Shown: positions 9,300-19,083, numbered from the stretch's first letter. The stretch: DNA of 64,000 nucleotides from Saprospiraceae bacterium (GCA_016722285.1 JADKGI010000001.1:124001-188000), one strand, 5' to 3'. Program-made: numbers and translations. The notes: a model not told the origin generated them from the sequence alone.

Positions 9300-10292
9300 T
9301 TATTTCCTGCCAATCATCAATAAATATTTCTTCACATTATTCATTTGATTGTCCTTCATTACACCTTCAGAAACACTCACTGCCAATTTTTCAGCAACAA
9401 CGGCTTGAAAATAATCACCTTTTTTCGCATGAACAGTTGCCAATAAGTCCAAATAGCCCGGGGATTCAAATTGGGTATCAACAACACCTTGTTTAGCCGC
9501 TATTAAGGCAATATCTAAAAGCCGAGTATCAATATCACCTTTCATTTCAACAATTGCCGATGCCAAACCCAAGTAGGTTACTGAACGGACATAACTAAAA
9601 TCAGTTAAAATTTGGTTGCCAATTGTTAATTCCTCATTGATTTTATTCTCTCTTATTGCGACATTAAAATTTTCCAGCAAACCTTTTGCCTTTAATCCTT
9701 CTTGGTATTTTGTACGTGCGATTTCCAAATTATAGGTATTATTGGCAATTTCCTTTAAAGGCATATCAATACCATGCGGATCGCCGATATAAGCAATAAA
9801 TCCATTCCTGTCAACAATAAATGCAGTTGGAATATTCATATTGCCAATCATTTGCATCCAAGGATGAACAAAAATGCCTTGTAAACTATCTTCATTCATA
9901 GAAGAAGGCACCCAGACCACATTATAATTCATCAGGGAATCCTTTTTCTGAACAAATTTTTCTACCCTATCAAGCGTATTGCCCGATTTGTCTTCGCTTG
10001 TGATCCCAATAATTTCAACGCCTTTGTCCTTAAGGTTCTTTTGTATTTTGCTCAAATACGGCATCCCTGCAATACATGGCGTACACCAAATGGCCCAAAT
10101 ATCAATAACATAAACCTTTCCTTTTTCTAAGGCGCTGAAACCGCCACCTTTTATCCATTTTTCGATTATAAGAGGTGGTGACTTATCGCCAACTGATAGT
10201 AAAGGCGTTTGTTTGCTGCTGATTTGAGCGAAAAAAGGATTGATGAATAGAAGGCTCTCGAAAAGTATCAGTAGATTAAATTTCAGTTTCAT
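9300..10292 (-). CDS. TlpA-like thioredoxin-fold protein, exported
   Basis: The protein has a signal peptide (KLKFNLLILFESLLFINPFFAQ) followed by a redoxin/AhpC-type thioredoxin domain. Its active site is WAIWCTPC near residue 68, with a cis-Pro region IPTAFIVDRNG. A helical C-terminal part of about 130 residues carries TPR-like character (LDLLATVHAKKGDYFQAVVAEKLA). It probably reduces or isomerises disulfides in the periplasm. I prefer the ATG at 10292 (MKLKFN), because the ATG six codons upstream only adds residues before the signal peptide. About 75 bp separate it from the hydrolase gene downstream and 216 bp from the YCF48-like gene upstream. Confidence 0.8.
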   Translation of the reverse strand: MKLKFNLLILFESLLFINPFFAQISSKQTPLLSVGDKSPPLIIEKWIKGGGFSALEKGKVYVIDIWAIWCTPCIAGMPYLSKIQKNLKDKGVEIIGITSEDKSGNTLDRVEKFVQKKDSLMNYNVVWVPSSMNEDSLQGIFVHPWMQMIGNMNIPTAFIVDRNGFIAYIGDPHGIDMPLKEIANNTYNLEIARTKYQEGLKAKGLLENFNVAIRENKINEELTIGNQILTDFSYVRSVTYLGLASAIVEMKGDIDTRLLDIALIAAKQGVVDTQFESPGYLDLLATVHAKKGDYFQAVVAEKLAVSVSEGVMKDNQMNNVKKYLLMIGRK

Positions 10293-10508
10293 ACTATTTA
10301 CAATTATCATTATTTAGAAATAAGTGTTTCTTCGTCATTGTTTATGTATATACTTTCAAATCATAAAAAGAAGGCAATTACTTGTCATTTGAAAATACTT
10401 GTAAAGTGAATGGCATTGCTTTTGACGAAAAAAGAGCTGAAGTATTATAGAAAATTGACATATTTTGATTGAAATTGATCACATACATCAGCAATCACGT
10501 TTTTTTTT

Positions 10509-11462
10509 CTAATTTCTTTTAAAAATCAACCCATTCTGCCCAACTGCCCAACTATTCACAAAGCCATTACTAGTTGTAGCATATAAATCACCAGAGAAAG
10601 ATGGCGATTCATCAGTCCAGGTCGTTCCCCCATTGGTTGTTACGTATATTTTACCTGTTCCTGCCATAATGCCATTACTGGCATCAGCAAATGAAATGCT
10701 GTATAAATCAGCTGTTGTAATACTCGATATTTTTTGCCAGCTTGTACCACTATTCGTTGTTTTTAAGACAGCACCACCAATGCCTACTGCCCAACCATTA
10801 TTGGCATCCGTAAAATATACACTTCGTAAATCATTGGTTATACCACTTGTTTGTGTTGTCCAAATCACACCAGCATCTGTTGTTTTTAGTATTGTTCCAC
10901 TAAAGCCAACTGCAAAAACGGTATTGGCATTGAGCATAAAAAGCCCAGCCAGTTCTGCGGTTGTTCCACTGGATAATTTCGTCCAGGTTGTGCCGCCATT
11001 TATGGTTTTCAATAAAACGCCGTCTTGACCCGAAGCCATGCCGTTATTATCACTGATGAAGTGACAATGCACCAAATGTTGGGTTGTACCACTGGTTTGA
11101 GATGCCCATGAACTGCCATTTATTGTACGAATAATTAAACCATTTTCGCCAACTGCTGTACCCATGTTTTCAGATGAAAAGCAAATATCCCTAATAAAAC
11201 CTGTAACACCCGTACTTAAAGGCGACCACGTTGTACCTGCATTGGTGGTTTTTAATACCTTCCCATTGATACCACAGATATAGCCCGTCATGGAATTCGG
11301 AAAGGAAATGCCCAGCAACACATCATTTGTGCCATTCGTTTGTTTCGCCCATTTTGGTGTGGTTATTATTGGTGATATGGGGTCATCTTTCTTATCGCAT
11401 TGAAGCGAAATAGAGCCTAATAAAATGAGAGCTATGAAATTGATGATAATTTGCATTTTCAT
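10509..11462 (-). CDS. YCF48-like beta-propeller lipoprotein
   Basis: A 317-residue protein with a lipoprotein signal (LILLGSISLQC, Cys near residue 22). At least six repeats follow with the pattern G-(K/T)-I/VLKTTN-(A/S)GTTW, each ending in a variant of GW/GMAVGxxG. This is the BNR/YCF48 type of beta-propeller blade. In photosynthetic organisms YCF48 is a photosystem II assembly factor; in Bacteroidota the same repeats occur in many surface or secreted proteins of unknown function. No T9SS sorting domain is visible at the C-terminus, which ends with the last blade (VNSWAVGQNGLIFKRN). Confidence 0.8.
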   Translation of the reverse strand: MKMQIIINFIALILLGSISLQCDKKDDPISPIITTPKWAKQTNGTNDVLLGISFPNSMTGYICGINGKVLKTTNAGTTWSPLSTGVTGFIRDICFSSENMGTAVGENGLIIRTINGSSWASQTSGTTQHLVHCHFISDNNGMASGQDGVLLKTINGGTTWTKLSSGTTAELAGLFMLNANTVFAVGFSGTILKTTDAGVIWTTQTSGITNDLRSVYFTDANNGWAVGIGGAVLKTTNSGTSWQKISSITTADLYSISFADASNGIMAGTGKIYVTTNGGTTWTDESPSFSGDLYATTSNGFVNSWAVGQNGLIFKRN

Positions 11463-11523
11463 GAATATTTGCTTTCAAGTTGCTTAGATAAGGAAAAAAA
11501 CATCCTGAAGTTGGTCGTTATTA

Positions 11524-13191
11524 TCAATTCCCTTTAATTTTTTCAATTTGCCTTTTCGCATTATCACCAATTGGACCATTTGGGTCCTTGTATATTGCTA
11601 TTTGATATGTTTTAATCGCTTCTTCTTTCTTACCCAATTTCAAAAGACTTTCAGCTTTGCTGTCATACGCATTGGCAGATTCTGGGTACAATTGTGTATT
11701 AATATTCAATAAAATATAGGCTTCTTGAAATTTGTCCTTATTCATCAAAGCATACCCCGCGTCATTGATGTCCACTTCAAAACGGTCTTCATAATAGCGA
11801 TTTTGAGGGTTTCTAATGTAGCTTTTTGCAAATTCCAAGGCTTTGTCAGTTTTTTTCTGTTCTGCCAATTCAATCATTTTTTCTTTTAATGAAACTGTCT
11901 GTTGATGGCTCAAAATGGCTATCAAAGATGGGTCATTGCCATTGACATAATCTTCAAAACTCATGTCGGCAGCGATGTGTGGTGCGGTCCATTTGCGCTT
12001 GTCTCTAGGGTCGAGATTTTGCCACCACATCCAGCTCAATGAAGCTGTTAATTTGCTATTTGGTAAAACTTCCTGTTTGGTATCACCATAAAAATTGACA
12101 TTTTCAGATGTTGGTTCACCTACGAAAGTGACTTCGGTATATTTCTCTAATTCATTCACCAAATTTTGACATGCTGAAAAAGTTCTACGCCCGATAATGC
12201 AATAAAATTTGCCCTTCTGATTGATTTTTTGAGCTTGAATAATACTTGTAATAATTGGCTTATTGAGGTAATTGTTGCCGCCACCATTCATACGCACATC
12301 CAAAATGAGCTTTTCAACATCGTGAGTATCAATAAAATCAACCATTTCTTTGAAAAACTTTACTATCGTTTTATCACCATCATTGAGCGTGGCACTGTGG
12401 CGGATGTAGAGCGTTTTAGTATCTTTCAAATATTCCATAGAGCGATATTCCATTCCTGAGCGCATCCAAAGCGGTTTTTCAGAAGAAGAATAAGCGTCCA
12501 CCCAATCGTTGGAAATAGTCAAACCCGTAGTTGAAAATCTATCCATACTGAGGGGTGTCTTTTCAAATCGAATGGTTTGTTCTTTGCCATTTTTTGATAT
12601 TACAACAGGTAAATAATCTAGCTGGTCAATAATTTTTGCAGTATTCAACACTTCCAAAATAGTCAAATAAAAAGGGGCATTACTTATGAAACCTTGCTCA
12701 TTTTCATAAGCCACATACGGGCGAATGGCTTCTAAAGCATGCGAAGTTTCCATATTTCCAATTTTTAAAACCTTGCCGCCGACAGCGTTTTCATATTTTT
12801 TATCTACCGATTGGATAAATAAACCATCAGAAAACTTATAGAATTTTACAGGCAATGTATTGAAATGGGAAGTGGGAACCGAGCCGTTATCCTGATGCCC
12901 GTGTGCGGGAAAAAGCCATAAATTGGTATGCCCAATGCTGAACATCGCAACGATTTTCGACATTTCAACAGCAATTTCATAGGGTTGCAAATTCGGAATC
13001 TGCATATCCAAAGTGGCAATTGCATTGTCAAATTCTTGTGCAGTGACGTTGTAAAACAAGTTATCATACTTGTTATGAACTCTGGTTTTCAAAAACTGAA
13101 GGTCTTCCCGCCATTGTTCGGTTGTCAATTGAGTTTGTCCGGATTGAATATGTAAAATGGTGCAAATAATAAATATGCAAATATTTTTCAT
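11524..13191 (-). CDS. Exported S41-like peptidase with C-terminal TPR
   Basis: 555 residues with a signal peptide (MKNICIFIICTILHIQSGQTQ). The central part resembles tail-specific protease (S41) domains: KLILDVRMNGGGNN around residue 300, then RRTFSACQNLVNELE, whose serine near residue 338 is the likely nucleophile, and FVGEPTSENVNFYGD. A short TPR-like C-terminus (SAYDSKAESLLKLGKKEEAIKTYQ) closes the protein. A canonical PDZ domain is not obvious. The likely role is periplasmic or outer-membrane proteolysis; the target is unknown. It is the first gene of the leftward exported-protein group and diverges from the LytS gene. Confidence 0.7.
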   Translation of the reverse strand: MKNICIFIICTILHIQSGQTQLTTEQWREDLQFLKTRVHNKYDNLFYNVTAQEFDNAIATLDMQIPNLQPYEIAVEMSKIVAMFSIGHTNLWLFPAHGHQDNGSVPTSHFNTLPVKFYKFSDGLFIQSVDKKYENAVGGKVLKIGNMETSHALEAIRPYVAYENEQGFISNAPFYLTILEVLNTAKIIDQLDYLPVVISKNGKEQTIRFEKTPLSMDRFSTTGLTISNDWVDAYSSSEKPLWMRSGMEYRSMEYLKDTKTLYIRHSATLNDGDKTIVKFFKEMVDFIDTHDVEKLILDVRMNGGGNNYLNKPIITSIIQAQKINQKGKFYCIIGRRTFSACQNLVNELEKYTEVTFVGEPTSENVNFYGDTKQEVLPNSKLTASLSWMWWQNLDPRDKRKWTAPHIAADMSFEDYVNGNDPSLIAILSHQQTVSLKEKMIELAEQKKTDKALEFAKSYIRNPQNRYYEDRFEVDINDAGYALMNKDKFQEAYILLNINTQLYPESANAYDSKAESLLKLGKKEEAIKTYQIAIYKDPNGPIGDNAKRQIEKIKGN

Positions 13192-13539
13192 TGATAAAAT
13201 GGTTTTAAAAAATAAAGAAATCTAATTTTGGCTAAAGGCATAATTATAAAAGTCATTACGGATGAATCTGTGACTAATACCCTCGAATGATACTGTCGGT
13301 GAGCTACACTATGTTTACTAAACGACAAATTTTGTCCACCCGTTTCATATATGCATTTTGTTTGCGACCAATGAACATAATTTGCGACCAACAGTCACTT
13401 TTTATTCTTTCAAAAAGCCGTATTTTACAGGATGAAATCCCCATGATGCAAACATCACAAACCATTATGATTAAATCATGGGGATTCCATGTGGCCAAAG
13501 AAATAAAAATAGATTTGAACAGATGATATAAAATAAATT
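13192..13539. other. Divergent intergenic region between S41-like gene and lytS
   Basis: The 348 bp hold no credible gene. The short frames on both strands overlap each other. The notable structure is an 11-bp direct repeat, listed separately. The region has to contain promoters for both divergent units, but I could not find a convincing -33/-7 pair. Confidence 0.5.
13361..13391. promoter_or_regulatory. Tandem 11-bp direct repeat, possible LytTR-regulator site
   Basis: TTTGCGACCAA occurs at 13361-13371 and again at 13381-13391, 20 bp apart start to start (two helical turns). LytTR regulators typically bind pairs of short direct repeats about two turns apart. This pair lies in the intergenic region upstream of the LytS/LytTR operon and the divergent S41-like gene. 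Binding is inference; the repeat is directly visible. A partial match (CGACCAA on the minus strand) occurs near 11511-11517, upstream of the YCF48-like gene. Confidence 0.4.
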
Positions 13540-14664
13540 ATGGACTATAAAGGTTTGACAACTTCCCGTTACTTCTACCACTATTTGTTTTGGATCATTA
13601 TATTCTTGTCTTATTTTGTAGATTCGGCATTGTTGCTACATTTCAACGTTTTCTTATTTTTCATGAATTTCTTCTTGAAAAATGGATTATTAATAGCAAT
13701 TGTCTATCTAAATTTAAGGATATTAATGCCTGTATATTTGGAAAAGAGATACTATTTTTCCTATTTTACGTGGATTTTAATTATAATCATAGTCGCCACA
13801 TTAGCTATTAATGTTCTGGAGTTTAATTCATGGGAAGCGTTTTATCAGCGTTTGTTTGAAGGAACGCCCTTACCTGACCACCATGTCCCCTTACATGAAA
13901 AAGATGCACCACAGGCAGCTATTGGGGGAGAAAACAAAGTCGATATTCGTATGAACATGACGGGAACCCGAAAGATTATGCTTGATCTTTTAACTGTTTG
14001 TCGCTATCTGGTGATTTCGGTTCTATTAAAATTTATTGATGATTTTTTCAATCAAAGAGAAGTTTTAAATAAAATGCAAGTTGAAAAGACAACGGCTGAA
14101 TTGAATTATTTGAAAGCTCAGGTCAATCCCCATTTCCTCTTCAACACACTCAATAATATCTATGGCTTGACTCTTGAAAACCCAACTAAAGCAGGTGAAA
14201 CGGTTTTAAAACTATCAGATATGATGAAATACATGCTCACGGAGGGTGATTCCGACACCGTTTTACTGTCGAAGGATCTTGAAAACTTAAAACATTATGT
14301 CGGAATAGAGCGGTTAAGAATTCGTGAAGACAGTAATATTCGTTTTGAGATAAGCGGCAATATCAAGAGTCAACGAATTATCCCGCTCTTACTTTTACCT
14401 TTAATTGAAAATGCCTTTAAACACGGCGTTAATAGAAGTATTGCCAATTCTTTTTTGGATGCAGTTATACATGTGGAAGATAAAATGCTTTTTATGGTAA
14501 TAAAAAACAATATTCCACCAAATTCTGTCGGTATAGAATCGTTGGGCATTGGTATTCAAAATGTAAAAAAACGGTTGGATTTGTTTTATAAAGGCAAACA
14601 CAAATTGGAAGTTAATGAGATTGGGCAAATATTTACGGTTCAATTAGAAATCAGTTTGATATGA
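13540..14664 (+). CDS. LytS/YehU-type sensor histidine kinase
   Basis: 374 residues. Several membrane helices fill the first 160 residues (for example YLFWIIIFLSYFVDSALLLHF and FTWILIIIIVATLAINVL). A short coiled linker leads to the His_kinase (PF06580) box QVNPHFLFNTLNNIY, whose histidine near residue 198 is the phosphorylation site. The HATPase region has LLLPLIENAFKHGV and GIGIQNVKKRL. No extracytoplasmic sensor domain is visible, so the membrane part probably senses the signal. The stop overlaps the start of the next gene (ATGA), so the two are translationally coupled. Confidence 0.9.
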   Translation: MDYKGLTTSRYFYHYLFWIIIFLSYFVDSALLLHFNVFLFFMNFFLKNGLLIAIVYLNLRILMPVYLEKRYYFSYFTWILIIIIVATLAINVLEFNSWEAFYQRLFEGTPLPDHHVPLHEKDAPQAAIGGENKVDIRMNMTGTRKIMLDLLTVCRYLVISVLLKFIDDFFNQREVLNKMQVEKTTAELNYLKAQVNPHFLFNTLNNIYGLTLENPTKAGETVLKLSDMMKYMLTEGDSDTVLLSKDLENLKHYVGIERLRIREDSNIRFEISGNIKSQRIIPLLLLPLIENAFKHGVNRSIANSFLDAVIHVEDKMLFMVIKNNIPPNSVGIESLGIGIQNVKKRLDLFYKGKHKLEVNEIGQIFTVQLEISLI

Positions 14665-15359
14665 ATTACCATTGCCTGATAATTGACGATGAGCCCATTG
14701 CGCACCGCATCTTAGAAGGCTATTTAAAAGAAATAAAAAGCATTACCTCGTTTTATCATGCCTACAACGCACCCGAAGCTCGTCAGTACCTACTTGAAAA
14801 CTCCGTTGACATCTTGTTGCTTGATATTCAAATGCCCGAAGAAACGGGTATCGCATTTTTAAAATCTTTGGAACAACGTCCGGTTACTATTTTCACAACA
14901 GCTTTTCTCAATTATGCCTTAGACGGTTATGAATTGGGTGTTTTGGATTATCTCGTCAAACCCGTTCGCTTTGAACGTTTTCAACAAGCAGTAGAGCGCG
15001 CTACCGAGTTTCTTGATTTACAACAATTTAAGTCTGACGTTCAAAAATCAGAAACGGGAAAACCTGAGACAATTACCATTCAATCCGGTCAAAAACAAAT
15101 AGAAATCCAGCGTTTGGCTATCACTCACATTCAAGGTTTGAAAGACTATGCGATTATTCATACACCAACAAAACGTTTTGTGGTTCGGGAAACCATGCGC
15201 GACTTGGCCGCTTTGCTTGGCTCATCTGGTTTTGTCCGGGTACACAAATCTTTTATTGTTTCCGAAGAAAAATTGGTCTATTTGCATCGACAGAAAATAG
15301 AATTTGATGGCTTTCAGATTCCGGTGGGGCGAACTTATAAGGTTCAAATCAAAGGTTAG
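14661..15359 (+). CDS. LytTR-family response regulator
   Basis: 232 residues with a receiver domain: acidic pocket IIDDEP, phospho-acceptor Asp in ILLLDIQMPE near residue 55, and the conserved lysine in DYLVKPVRFERF near 106. A LytTR DNA-binding domain covers roughly residues 130-230 (HIQGLKDYAIIHT, GFVRVHKSFIV). It is the partner of the histidine kinase whose gene it overlaps by 4 bp. LytTR regulators often control nearby genes for exported products, so the four exported proteins at 8-13 kb are candidate targets; this is inference. Confidence 0.92.
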   Translation: MNYHCLIIDDEPIAHRILEGYLKEIKSITSFYHAYNAPEARQYLLENSVDILLLDIQMPEETGIAFLKSLEQRPVTIFTTAFLNYALDGYELGVLDYLVKPVRFERFQQAVERATEFLDLQQFKSDVQKSETGKPETITIQSGQKQIEIQRLAITHIQGLKDYAIIHTPTKRFVVRETMRDLAALLGSSGFVRVHKSFIVSEEKLVYLHRQKIEFDGFQIPVGRTYKVQIKG

Positions 15360-15616
15360 ATACCTTTTGGACATTATTAAGTGACAATCTTTCGGTAAGT
15401 CAATCCCAAATGAATATTTCTTACTTACGGCAAGTTTCCTTTACGTACAAGATTTGTCTCTTGAAATTTACCATATTCGTTTCTTCTCCTTAACTTATGT
15501 TATTCGTTTTGCCAGTTTCTGTTAATCTCTTATTAAGCCTTCCCTTATGTAATGATGTTTCCGAACTGTATAGCACGAGCAAGTGTTCAATATTTTTTCT
15601 ATGAGACTTCAAGGTG

Positions 15617-16549
15617 CTAATTTTTTGCTTTAAGAGAAACATCTACCGCTTTCTCATTTCCTTCTCTGAGGTATCTCAATTTTACTTTCTCGTTGGGATT
15701 GTAAGGAGTCAGGGCATCTACCAGGCCATTGGCCGTAAATATATACTTGTTATTTATTTTAAGAATAACGTCACCCCTTCTCAAACCCGCTGCAGCAGCG
15801 GCAGATCCTTCAACCATATCTGTGATGGTAACACCATTGTCTGTATCTTCGATCATCACTCCCAGAGAAGCTTTGTTATTATTTGGTTTCTCTGATTTGA
15901 AATTGAAGGCACGTTCACCACCTCTTGGGAAAAAAGTATTTCCATTGTCATTGATCCATTCCATTCTGTTTTTTCTCCTGTCCCGGTCACCACGTGCGAT
16001 GAATACTCTTTCTTCATTATTGTCCATTTCGTCTCCGTCACCTTCAACGGTTATCTCCATATTTTTTCCATCAAAATTTCTTTTAATGTCAATGTTGCCT
16101 AATTCCTTTTTCAGGTCTTCAGGCATCTCTCCTTCGCCATCCCATTCTATCACTTTCTCCTTATCCCCGTCCTTTTTGATTATTTTGTATTTTTCGACAC
16201 GCTTACCATCTTTTTCTGTTGAGGTGATTTCGACTTCTTTTTCTTCCTGTTTAGTGGATGCCATATTCCCTGCTTCTGTAGCCGATTTCCTAATTTTGAT
16301 CACTTTCTGACCATCTTTTCCCTTAACAATATTGATCACATCGATGTCTTCGGGGGACATATTTTTTAGAAGTTCTTCTGCTTCTGCACCTTCAGCCTCT
16401 GTTCTGGTTTCTGATATCTTTCCGTTTTTATCCGTTTTCTTGACAATGATTACCTTTTTCTGAGGAGACTTAGTCTCTTGTGCTGATACAAAATTGAATG
16501 CTGTAGCAACAAGGACAAAGCTGAAAACTATTTTAATGCAATTACTCAT
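15617..16549 (-). CDS. Exported PDZ-domain protein
   Basis: 310 residues with a signal peptide (KIVFSFVLVATAFNFVSAQ). A highly charged, Lys/Glu-rich middle region follows (residues about 30-200), then a PDZ domain near residues 228-305 (ASLGVMIEDTDNGVTITDMVEGSAA, AGLRRGDVILKINN). No protease domain is present. It is the last gene of the BlaI-M56-PDZ unit and lies 67 bp after the M56 gene. The PDZ domain may present or recognise substrates for the M56 peptidase or another periplasmic protease. That role is inferred from context only. Confidence 0.75.
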   Translation of the reverse strand: MSNCIKIVFSFVLVATAFNFVSAQETKSPQKKVIIVKKTDKNGKISETRTEAEGAEAEELLKNMSPEDIDVINIVKGKDGQKVIKIRKSATEAGNMASTKQEEKEVEITSTEKDGKRVEKYKIIKKDGDKEKVIEWDGEGEMPEDLKKELGNIDIKRNFDGKNMEITVEGDGDEMDNNEERVFIARGDRDRRKNRMEWINDNGNTFFPRGGERAFNFKSEKPNNNKASLGVMIEDTDNGVTITDMVEGSAAAAAGLRRGDVILKINNKYIFTANGLVDALTPYNPNEKVKLRYLREGNEKAVDVSLKAKN

Positions 16550-16616
16550 TTTTACTTTTTTTATTATAAATGATTATTTAATGATAACGATATTTATATC
16601 CCAATTATTGGGCTGT

Positions 16617-18677
16617 CTAATATATTCTGTATTTCCTTTTGGGTTCTTTACCCATAAAGGAAAACTGAAGTTTTGAATTTTTTTCGAGAGTAGTGCCTGA
16701 AGATTCTTCAAAGATTCTTTTATACTTCTCAAAAATGTTAGTGGGTTGTTTTTCACCATTGATTTTAAGGTACTTTCCGGTAAGTTCGACTTTATTTTCT
16801 TTTTCAGTTATCAGCAATCCATCCCTGTTGAGAGCATTGCCTATAGCGTCAGAAAAATTCTCTGCTCCATTTCTGTTCCTAATTTTGGATGAAAAATCAT
16901 CATCCCTATTATAACCATTACCAAAAGAGTTATCATCATCTCCAAAACCAAAAAATCTAAAATTCTGGCCATCCCCCCACTCCTTCATGTCGGGAAAATT
17001 AAAATCTTCAATATTGAATTTCATGCTGTCTATACCATCAAAATTAAATCTGAGTTTGCTCATCTCTTTTTGTAAACTTTCCATCTGTTCTTTTGACATA
17101 CCAAAATCTTTTCTGTTCAATTCTTTCATTTTACCCATTTCTTCAAGCAATTTCTCCTTTTGTGCCTTATCCATTCTCAAATTTCCATGGAGTTTATCCA
17201 TTTTTCCTAACTCTTCATTAAGTTTTTCCATTTTTTTATCAACCTCTTCCCGATTCATCCCAAAATCATTAAAATCCCTGAAATGTTGAAACCTGTTAGC
17301 GTCAAATCCATTCATAAATGAGTCAATAAGCATGTCCTTGTCAAATCTGAAATTGAAAGCTCCCGGTCCTTCTTCATCACCGAAATAAAACATTCTGTTC
17401 TGACCATTCCGGGATGGTCTGGGTTTGACTTCTGCTATGATGTCCTTGTATTTATCATAATCCTTTTTGTCGATCTTCTTGCCATCAATTTCCAGTTCTG
17501 TTATATTACCATCCTCAATGGCGATGCTGATATCACTATCATTTGTTTTCTTCTGGATTCTGACAGACTCTCTTTTATTCGGAATTGAATCATTGACGAC
17601 GATATTCACCTCCTGCTTTAACTTATCTGCTTCTGATATTTTATCAATTTTGCTATGTCCTGTCCCGGCCATCTCCTTAGTGATAAACATAAGGACTCCT
17701 ATCAGTACTAATGAAGTAATAATTTTCTCTTTCAGATAATTTCGTGTTTGTGCCATATTTAATATTCTTTTTATACGATTTGAAAAAAAACTCTCTCTCT
17801 TGCTAAAATTCAAAGCCAATACAGGGCTTTTTGTATTGTGAGCCATCTCCTGTATTTTAAGCAATGTGCGGGCATAATGTATATTGTCACCCATGTATCT
17901 TATTGCCAGATCATCACAGCAGCTTTCTCTTTCAAGTCTTATATTAGCAGAAATCCACCAGATAGCCGGATGATAATACAATAATGCTTCCATCAGATTT
18001 TGTATGATGTTAATATAAATGTCTTTGCGCACGAAATGTGCAATTTCGTGTGCCAGGATTGCTTCTGCCTCCTCGGTACTCAACTGATTGATAATGCCTA
18101 TAGGAAATAATATAATGGGCTTAATAAATCCCAGGATCATGGGTGATTTTACATACTTACTCTCACCTATAGAGATGCTTTGGGCGACTCCATAATGATT
18201 GCTCACTCTCCTAAATGCCCTGAAGGTATCCTGACAATAAACCGGGGTCGATGACTTCGATAGAAACTCAACATAGACTGCCGACAATACAAATCTGAAT
18301 CCGAACATAATTACTCCTGTTACCCAGGTATAAAATACAGGAGTCTGATATTTATCTATCCAATCAATAGCTGAAGACAGATAGCTTTTATCATCTACAA
18401 ATACGGGAGTACTGTTGATCTGATGACCGATAAGTAATGCTAAATCCTGTCCCGGTGTATCAAAATAAAAGTAGCAAAAAGTGACGATTCCGGTAAAGAA
18501 TGACAAAATCAAACTCCCTAATGCTATAAAATATTTTTTATCAGATGCTTGCTTTTGAAATACACGCAGCAGCACCGACATAATCAAAGCTATGGCAGTA
18601 AACTGCCAAATCGAATGGATAATCGTCCAAACGAGAGCATTAATTACCTGATCATCCGGATAAAAATTGAAAATCAT
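16617..18677 (-). CDS. M56 family metallopeptidase (BlaR1-like)
   Basis: Membrane-embedded zinc peptidase related to BlaR1/MecR1 signal transducers. Membrane helices lie at about residues 15-35, 48-70, 105-125 and after 300. The zinc motif HEIAH sits near residue 212, and RLERESCCDDLAI supplies the downstream acid. The C-terminal half (residues about 340-686) is extracytoplasmic, highly charged and Met/Lys/Phe-rich, with no penicillin-binding domain. The start at 18677 (MIFNFYPDD) lies directly after the BlaI stop, which suits a coupled pair better than the ATG nine codons upstream inside blaI. In BlaR1 systems the peptidase cleaves the repressor after sensing a signal; the signal here is unknown. 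Confidence 0.85.
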   Translation of the reverse strand: MIFNFYPDDQVINALVWTIIHSIWQFTAIALIMSVLLRVFQKQASDKKYFIALGSLILSFFTGIVTFCYFYFDTPGQDLALLIGHQINSTPVFVDDKSYLSSAIDWIDKYQTPVFYTWVTGVIMFGFRFVLSAVYVEFLSKSSTPVYCQDTFRAFRRVSNHYGVAQSISIGESKYVKSPMILGFIKPIILFPIGIINQLSTEEAEAILAHEIAHFVRKDIYINIIQNLMEALLYYHPAIWWISANIRLERESCCDDLAIRYMGDNIHYARTLLKIQEMAHNTKSPVLALNFSKRESFFSNRIKRILNMAQTRNYLKEKIITSLVLIGVLMFITKEMAGTGHSKIDKISEADKLKQEVNIVVNDSIPNKRESVRIQKKTNDSDISIAIEDGNITELEIDGKKIDKKDYDKYKDIIAEVKPRPSRNGQNRMFYFGDEEGPGAFNFRFDKDMLIDSFMNGFDANRFQHFRDFNDFGMNREEVDKKMEKLNEELGKMDKLHGNLRMDKAQKEKLLEEMGKMKELNRKDFGMSKEQMESLQKEMSKLRFNFDGIDSMKFNIEDFNFPDMKEWGDGQNFRFFGFGDDDNSFGNGYNRDDDFSSKIRNRNGAENFSDAIGNALNRDGLLITEKENKVELTGKYLKINGEKQPTNIFEKYKRIFEESSGTTLEKNSKLQFSFMGKEPKRKYRIY

Positions 18678-18678
18678 A

Positions 18679-19056
18679 TCACACTTTGTTTTCGAGTTTA
18701 TCAATAAGTAACTTAAGTTCCTTCAATTCGCCGGGAGATGATTTTGTATTACCAAGTGCCTGCATGACAAGATTCATTGCAGAACCCTGAAAAGCTACAT
18801 TTACAAAGTCAGAAATAAGGTGATTTTTTGTCTCATATTCACGAACATGGGCTTTGTAAATATGTGTTTTTGAAGCAGTATCCCTGACTACCAGTCCCTT
18901 TTCATTCATAATCTGCATAAATTTTAAAGTAGTCGTGTATCCGACATCTTTTTTCAAATTGAGCAGATCGTTTATCTCCCTTACAGATGCAGGACCTATT
19001 TCCCAAAGGATGTGCAATATCTCAAGCTCGGCATCAGTGGGTTTTAATTTTATCAT
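18679..19056 (-). CDS. BlaI/MecI/CopY family transcriptional repressor
   Basis: 125 residues, normal length for the family. An N-terminal winged helix (PTDAELEILHILWEIGPASVREIND, VGYTTTLKFMQIMNEKGLV) is followed by a C-terminal dimerisation helix region. Such repressors bind inverted repeats and are inactivated by cleavage from the partner M56 peptidase, encoded directly downstream. Upstream are two matching inverted repeats around a Bacteroidota-type promoter, so autoregulation is very likely. Confidence 0.92.
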   Translation of the reverse strand: MIKLKPTDAELEILHILWEIGPASVREINDLLNLKKDVGYTTTLKFMQIMNEKGLVVRDTASKTHIYKAHVREYETKNHLISDFVNVAFQGSAMNLVMQALGNTKSSPGELKELKLLIDKLENKV

Positions 19057-19083
19057 AACGTAAGCGTATTAGAACACTCCAAC

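Noticed and set aside
13287..13526. Two opposing short frames upstream of lytS
   Set aside because: They overlap each other on opposite strands in a divergent promoter region and match no family.
15729..16310. 193-residue Ser/Leu/Phe-rich frame on the plus strand
   Set aside because: It is antisense to the charged region of the PDZ protein gene; such frames arise from Lys/Glu-rich coding DNA.
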